From Megalobrama amblycephala (lineage: Eukaryota > Chordata > Actinopteri > Cypriniformes > Xenocyprididae): DNA of 64,000 nt. A program made the position numbers and the translations under genes. Where the stretch lies: NCBI RefSeq assembly GCF_018812025.1, contig NC_063044.1, forward strand, positions 72,205,057 through 72,269,056. Reading direction: 5' to 3'. This document shows, piece by piece, positions 58,620-64,000 of this stretch; the stretch's first letter is position 1, and every line of letters begins with the position of its first letter. Below the pieces are notes generated by a model. That model had not been told where the DNA came from. It did no database searches and saw nothing but the letters and a program-made list of their open reading frames with translations.

Positions 58620-58915
58620 AAACGGTGTAGATACAGGAACCGACTCATGACTATCTCTGGAATCACTGGAGAAAGGACTATCTACTGGACCTGAAATCTG
58701 TGCATTCCTGCAACACACAAAAACCTACTGAGTTAAAGATAGGTGACATAGTTCTCATCGGAGATGCCAACATGCCAAGACAAAGCAGGAAGTTAGGAAG
58801 AAGTGAAAAGCTGTTTCAAGGCAGAGATGAAAAAGTTAGATCCTGTGCTGTTCGTACATCCACAAGGACTGTGTTAAAGAGATGCATTCAACTGCTTTAT
58901 GCATTAGAGATTTAA
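58620..58915 (+). pseudogene. BEL C-terminal DUF5641 tail
   Basis: ELKIGDIVLIGDANMPRQ and the end RTVLKRCIQLLYALEI match the DUF5641-type tail (chromodomain-like) that closes BEL integrases. It stops 31 bases before the 3' LTR. Confidence 0.7.
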
Positions 58916-58946
58916 GTTGATGAACAGTTGTTCATGGGGGGGAGGA

Positions 58947-59242
58947 TGTTGTGAATTAATTTAGAATAATAATTGCAATTACAGAATGTTTTATTAATTG
59001 TCATTGATAATAACAGATAAAGTTTAAATTGTTATATATTGGGTTGTTCAGCTTTAAGAAAAGTCTACCCATAATGCATAATGAGCAAGTGAGAGTGCGC
59101 AGAAAAAAAACATGTGACTGATTCAATGTGTGTGTGCTGCATATGTGTTATCCAGTTCAAAGAAACTTCAGTAAACAGTTTGTTTATTTCATTTCAAGTC
59201 GTCAGTGGTCATTATTGCTTACTAAGAAGAAAAGACACAACA
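58947..59242 (+). repeat. 3' LTR of the BEL element
   Basis: 296 bases from TGTTGTGAATT to ACACAACA, preceded by the polypurine tract at about 58936-58946 and followed by the TCAGG duplication. It retains the uninterrupted TTAA target of the MITE that hit the 5' LTR. Confidence 0.9.
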
Positions 59243-59819
59243 TCAGGGTTTCACAACCATATGTGGAGAACCGTACGGTTGGATTTTTTTTTTACCGAGA
59301 ACCATTGCACCCCTAAATCACACCCAGAGGTAATTCAGGAAAAAATTCTCCCAATGCGCCACTTGAAACAAGGATTTGATTCCTTCCAAACTTTTACCAT
59401 CATACCAGTTGATTTGGATGAGTATGTGGGAGGAAGGAGAGCAGAGACAGTGCTTAGTTTAAGACCGAGAATGTGCATGCACGAGGGAGAAGCTCTCTGC
59501 TCATGTAACATACACCCTATCACAAGCGCAGCAGTCATCCGCATCACTCATAAATCACAATAACTGATAAAGCTTTAGTGGGACAAAAATTTGTTCGGCC
59601 GCCAAATTTTTTTTGAATTTTGGAAAAACCCTACAATCATAATCAAGGACAGGAATTATCCATTTTATAACATTACATAAGCACTCAAGAAGTGTAGGAA
59701 CTGTGTTAAAGAAAAAATCTGATCAAAAGTTACCCAATGTGATAATGAACAAATAAATGAAAAAGATATTATTAGAGAAATTTGCCATTACATTTAGAAA
59801 TGGATATGTGAATACTTAC

Positions 59820-62800
59820 CACTGACAGTTTTTATCCGGTTTATGTCACTGATCTTCTCAGCCAGGTATTTTCGTACACTTAGGAGGCGCTTATTTATTT
59901 CCTCTGAGGTGTGGCCTCTTTCCTTCAGCCTCTGAGACAGACACTCTGTTTGGAACACACACAGTGCACAGACAAATAAACAAGAAGTGAAATTCAAGAA
60001 CTGATGGACTAATGTTAGACTGTAAATCTGACCCCTCTGAAGTACAAATCAAGTAGCATATAATGCTTGATAACTAGAGATATAATTAGGAAAGTATTAT
60101 CAGTAAGCACTGAAGAATATAAACAGATTATTTAATATATTAGTAATGAATAGGATTCATATGAGAATTAAGATTTCAAATGTCACACCCATAACATAAT
60201 TGACAGTTTTACCTTTGATAGCTGAGACCTTTTCAGGAGTCAGAGGTGGTTTTGCATCAGCAGTTTTTTTAGCGTTGCATTTCATGCCGGTCACACTCCT
60301 CTGTTTGAGGACTGTGGTTCCCCATATAACGACAGCCAGGCTCTTACAGAAGTTTGAGTCACCCACAACTCTCCTCACGATGTCCCATTTTTCTGTGGAT
60401 ATCATGACTCCATGTCCTAGATCCTAAAAAACAAAAATGCAGATTACTATGCAGAATAAGACAATTCGGTAACACTTTATAACTCATGCTATGAATCATT
60501 AGTTAAGCTTTAGTAAATAGTCAATTCATCATTTATAAAGCATTAATAGACATTACTAATAGGGGTGGTGAAAAAAATCGATTATTGATTAATCGCGAGT
60601 ATGTTATGGACGAGTATGAATCGATTATTACATTTTCAAAAATCGATTTTTTATTTATTTATTTATTTTAAATTTGCATTATTTTATTTTGTAAAAAATG
60701 TTATACCGGGAGTTGAACGTCACGAACGCGCCCAGTTCCAGTTAGCAAGCCCGTGCAACGGCAGCCAGAGCAGGTGTGTAAAATGGAAGAAACAGGAACG
60801 AGCAACCAACCAACCGATCCACACAGCTCCATCTGAGCTCAAAGCAAGCGTGTGGATTCATTTTGGTTTTCATGGCAGGAGCTCTAAACATGTTGATAAA
60901 ACCAACACGATCACACGAGAATGCGTATCAATAGTACGAGTTTGTAATCTCGTAGAATATATACGCCAAAATGAGTTTTGGCGTGCTTATGGTACGCAGA
61001 TTTTTCGCGTGCATATGATACGCACTTTATGGCGTGTATATGATACGCTCTTGGGTAGGATGGGGGTGGGGGGTTCGTACGTATAATACGCCATAAATTG
61101 CGTATCATATGCACGCGAAAAACTGCGTACCATAAGCACGCCAAAACTCATTTTGGTGTATATATTCCACGAGATTACAAACTCGTACTATTTATACGCA
61201 TTTTCGTGTGATCGGGCTCGATTAAACGCATGCCATCTGTCGACATTGCCACACTAAACTGAAGTACTGCGGCAATACGAGCAACTTGAGGGCCCACATT
61301 TCCCGCTTTCATCCAGAGGAGGCAGGGTGGGTTAAAGACGACCGCCTGAAGCCCGTCATCCCACCGAATCAGCGCACTCTCCACGATATGACAAAATTGT
61401 CAGCACAACGGAGCACACTCACGCCACAATATGTGGACCAGCTGGTCTTCCTCCATAAGAATCTGGTCATTCCAGAGCTATGTATGTTTAGTACAACTTG
61501 ATTGCTCACAAGTTAGTGTGTTGCATTTTGTCACTGTGTTCTACAGTACAGTATATAAGCTGAAGCTACAGTAAGTTGTTCAAAAATGTTCATTTTGTCT
61601 TCTCAATGATTAAATTGGACAATTTTCTTCTAGAAAGACAAGGTGTTCAGGTGGAGAAAAAACTTTTTCTTTACCTTGACATGTTTTGACTGCAACCTGC
61701 AGTCTTCCTCCACCTGAACACGTTGTCTTTCTAGAAGAAAATTGTCCAATTTCTACAGTATGTTGGTTCTGATCTACTTCCTAAAGGAAATAAGCCTTTC
61801 ATTTATTTGTTATTGTTTAGTTCAACTTGATGAGTCACAACACAATGTGATGTATTAATTTCTGTGTTCTACAGAACATAGCTACATACAAATAATTCTG
61901 AAGTTATAACTAGACGACACAGAAAGTGCTTTGAGTTGTTGTTAATAAAAGAGTTAAGTAATTCAGTAGCTGACTTTTTTTTAATACTGCAATCACTTTG
62001 TAGTGTATTTTCGTTTACTGTTGTGAAATGGAAAATCAATAATCGCTAATCGAGAATCGTTAATAATCGAAAATCGACTGTAATCGAATCAGGACTTTAA
62101 TAATCGTAATCGAATCGAATCGGGAAATCAGACAGATTAACCACCTCTAATTACTAAGCAGTTTATAAATACAGCTATAAACACTTTATTCTTGATTTAT
62201 AACCATATCTATAATGTTTAATAATTATATTTTTATACATTATTAATGACCAATTTATCATTTCTAAATTAAGTATTACATTATTTACAAGCCAGTTATT
62301 TAAGTTATCAGTGGTTCATAAGATCATTTATAAAGTGTAAGTAAATGATTAATAAAATATTTAAATGTACAAATTATTTAGAAAGTAATAGTTATTTAGT
62401 GTGTTAATAAATAAATCCTGCAGGTTTCATTAAATCTAATTTAATGCTATTTAATGCCTTTTTAATGCCAATTTTTAAATTTTTTAATGCCTTATATATG
62501 TCACTAAATGTCGATAGATGACGACATATGGCAATTAGAAAATTCATCATGTCATTGTTGTATTCGCATGGCCAAGTGTCAGACCTTTACATTTGTTTGC
62601 TTCTTTGCTGCTACCCTTTTGATCACATAATGTATTTTAAAACAGCCAAATTACCAATAAAATTGTTTCATCTATATAGTTTTCTGTTTTTTGTTGTCAT
62701 TCAATATGAAATGATGACTGAAACCTTGCCATCCTTGCATCTTCCAGTAGTTAGCTCCTCTGCTGGTTCTTCTAGACCATGATGCTCCGTGAGGTGAGTG

Positions 62801-63554
62801 TGGCTTGAAGAAGAGGTCTTTTGTGTTACTGTAATATAAGATAAAGTAATACTTTTTTTTGTTGCCAAAAAAGAGAAAAATCACAGGTTTTAAGTTACAT
62901 TTGAAAGTGTTCAATTCTTTCTAAGAATGTTAAAACATGTATGTAAAATTAAGAACATTTAGGAAATGCTTACTTTTGGGTATTATGGCAGTTTGCATAT
63001 CTGCTGTTTTTTCTGCCCGCTGTAGAAGTGGAGTGTGGACTGCAGAAGAGGTCTCATTGTCTGTTACTGTAATATGATATTAAGCAACACTTTTATTAGT
63101 TTTGTCACCCAAAACAAAACAAATCAAAATGCAGGCTACAAGTTGCAATAAAAGTTTCCAATTTTTTTCTAAGAACCATCTATGTTCAAATTAATGGCTA
63201 AACAGTCTGAAAACGCTCACTTTTCTTGTTTAGGAAGAGCTCCTCCTGGAGATGTAAGTTTAGTTTCCTTAGTTGCAGCAGTTCTGCCTTCATCTCCCTT
63301 TTTTCTTCTTTTAAGCATTTAATTTTTTTCCCATTTTCTTCATTGGCCATCTCCTCCTCTCGCATCCTTTTTTTGAGGTTGTAATATTTGTCTTGCAGTT
63401 CCTTGTGCACAGCTATGGGGACATATTCCATGTTTGATTCAAAACTGCTCTGGACAACCTTTTTTTTTTCTTTTAGGATATCCATTAAATTCTTTTTTTT
63501 GTGCGTGTTTTGGACTGCTGCCTTCTTTTTTGTCTTGTCATTTGTTTTGTCACA
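59820..63554 (-). CDS. BEN-domain protein gene with coiled coil, five exons
   Basis: Minus-strand exons: 63554-63221, 63066-62974, 62828-62725, 60423-60213 and 59945-59820. Every junction has GT/AG and matching phase (1,1,0,1), and no stop interrupts them. Exon 1 is Lys-rich, then a long coiled coil (YVPIAVHKELQDKYYNLKK ... LLQLRKLNLHLQEELF). Exons 2 and 3 are short Ser/Thr-rich linkers similar to each other. Exons 4 and 5 make a BEN domain: DLGHGVMISTEKWDIV, SLAVVIWGTTVLKQRSVTG, PPLTPEKVSAIK, ECLSQRLKERGHTSEEI, VRKYLAEKISDI. The last exon could read on to a stop at 59794 or splice at GTAAGT (59819). A 5' exon is probably missing. Known BEN proteins act in chromatin. A hAT element fills most of the third intron. 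Confidence 0.78.
60784..61500 (+). pseudogene. hAT transposase N-terminus split by a palindrome
   Basis: From MEETGTSNQPTDPHS, with frame breaks, to SVWIHFGFHGRSSKHVDKT, the first half of a BED finger. Then comes a 307-bp insertion. Then CRHCHTKLKYCGNTSNLRAH gives the rest of the BED finger, followed by about 50 residues (LHDMTKLSAQRSTLTPQYVD). The catalytic domain is absent. It is not functional. Confidence 0.75.
60908..61214. mobile_element. 307-bp near-perfect palindrome inserted in the BED finger
   Basis: Arms of about 130 bases start CGATCACACGAGAATGCG and end CGTGTGATCG, with a G-rich loop near 61050-61075. The few mismatches between arms suggest a young insertion or gene conversion between arms. 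It has no coding. The exact target duplication could not be fixed. Confidence 0.85.
61612..61752. repeat. 45-bp inverted repeat with 51-bp loop
   Basis: Left arm 61612-61656, right arm 61708-61752, nearly perfect reverse complements (word TTCTTCTAGAAAGACAAGG). It lies inside the hAT element, 3' of the BED remnant. Confidence 0.85.
62160..62720. other. intron sequence, no gene
   Basis: AT-rich with repeated TTTAATGCC words near 62445-62490. It is the remainder of the BEN gene's third intron. Confidence 0.5.
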
Positions 63555-63644
63555 CTTAAAAAAAACAAAAAAAACAAAACAGAAAATCAATGTCCAATTC
63601 TCACAAAAACCAAATACTCATATTATATACTGATTGTGACTAGG

Positions 63645-64000
63645 GTTGTAACAATATACCAGTATGACGATGTATCACGGTATGAACACGTACGATTATC
63701 ATATTATGTACATTTGCTTATTTACAGTATAGTAAAAAAAAATAAATAAAGAATATTCAAATAAATCTATGTGTTCAACAAATTGAGAGAAGTCGATTCA
63801 TTTATTTGTTGGAAAATGTTTAAATGGCGCTTAAACGAGCATATTGAGTAGGCATACAACTGTTGTCATTGTAAATATTCCTTTCCACGATCCCAGAGAA
63901 TCAGAGATTATGGGTCAAAGTCAGTGGACAGACGGACACGAACACACTGTATTTTTATATTTATTTCAACACAAACAAAATCAAAACCCTAGGAGCTTGT
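63645..64000. mobile_element. left end of a transposon, cut by the window edge
   Basis: TAGGGTTGTAACAATATACC at 63643 with CGGTAT words nearby looks like a hAT-type terminal region of fish elements. The other end is outside the window. Confidence 0.45.

Larger units (their letters stand above)
53795..59242 (+). mobile_element. BEL/Pao LTR retrotransposon, decayed and nested
   Basis: Both LTRs start TGTTGTGAATTAATTTAGA. The 3' LTR (58947-59242, 296 bp) ends CACAACA, so the termini are TGTTG...CAACA. The 5-base word TCAGG sits on both outer sides (53790-53794 and 59243-59247), the target duplication length of BEL/Pao. A polypurine tract (GGGGGGGAGGA) precedes the 3' LTR. Internal order is gag zinc knuckles, protease tail, reverse transcriptase remnant, Pao A17-type region, integrase, DUF5641 tail, as in BEL/Pao. 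The 5' LTR has a MITE inserted. Its 3' end, the primer site and most of gag are replaced by a hAT fragment. Confidence 0.92.
60560..62149 (+). mobile_element. 1.59-kb hAT element with 8-bp target duplication
   Basis: It starts TAGGGGTGGTGAAAAAAATC and ends CCACCTCTA, with AATCGATT-rich subterminal regions in inverted orientation. ATTACTAA flanks both sides exactly (60552-60559 and 62150-62157), the hAT signature. The interior has the N-terminus of a ZBED-like transposase only. It lies in an intron of the BEN gene. Confidence 0.9.

Noticed and set aside
59114..59563. 149-codon plus-strand frame
   Set aside because: It crosses the end of the BEL 3' LTR and the flank; composition and lack of any domain indicate chance.
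60560..62149. hAT copy considered as an intact autonomous element
   Set aside because: Only the BED finger and a short stretch after it are present; the catalytic domain is missing and a palindrome splits the finger.

Overview
The window looks like chromosomal DNA of a teleost fish, most likely a cyprinid (zebrafish or carp group). It is AT-rich, intron-split and packed with transposable elements. Elements recognised include Tc1/mariner, DIRS1-type, BEL/Pao, hAT, piggyBac, PIF/Harbinger and MULE-like types, plus many foldback MITEs. It also carries a C2H2 zinc-finger gene whose short acidic N-terminal exon is of the FiNZ type, a family known from cyprinids. No rRNA, tRNA, CRISPR or prokaryotic signals were seen. 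The species call is inference; no search was run.

Layout. 1-1.5 kb: the 3' end of a plus-strand BEN-domain gene, with three phase-compatible exons and a poly(A) signal. 2.4-8.6 kb: decayed minus-strand coding fragments (a fish multicopy family, a DUF4806-like exon, a THAP zinc-finger exon) between foldback MITEs. 10-18.2 kb: a 1.2-kb hAT-like element, the 3' part of an intron-containing piggyBac transposase gene with open frames, a Tc1 end, a Harbinger remnant and a YqaJ-type nuclease remnant. 22.5-36.6 kb: the zinc-finger gene, a FiNZ exon plus an 11-finger exon split by a 12.2-kb intron. That intron holds a Tc1 element which itself received a 4.2-kb DIRS1-type retrotransposon and other insertions. 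37-46 kb: four copies, in both orientations, of a small gene family with an OB-fold-like exon, mostly broken, and a Myb/SANT-like pseudogene. 48.3-50.1 kb: a decayed MULE-like gene with DDE residues, a SWIM finger and a Ulp1-type cysteine protease motif. 52.1-52.7 kb: a 79-bp minisatellite. 53.8-59.2 kb: a BEL/Pao retrotransposon with an intact 5-bp target duplication and two other elements nested inside. 59.8-63.6 kb: a five-exon minus-strand BEN-domain gene, one intron of which holds a 1.6-kb hAT element that is itself split by a 307-bp palindrome.

How the parts relate. The likely host genes are the two BEN-domain genes and the zinc-finger gene; the rest is mostly mobile DNA and its debris. 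FiNZ zinc-finger proteins are thought to recognise and silence transposons, so a FiNZ gene whose own intron is filled with recent insertions is notable. Several MITE families here are flanked by TTAA. For one of them the pre-insertion site survives in the partner LTR of the BEL element, so the 4-bp TTAA duplication is shown directly. That points to a piggyBac or Kolobok-type transposase as the mover, and a piggyBac transposase gene lies in the same window.
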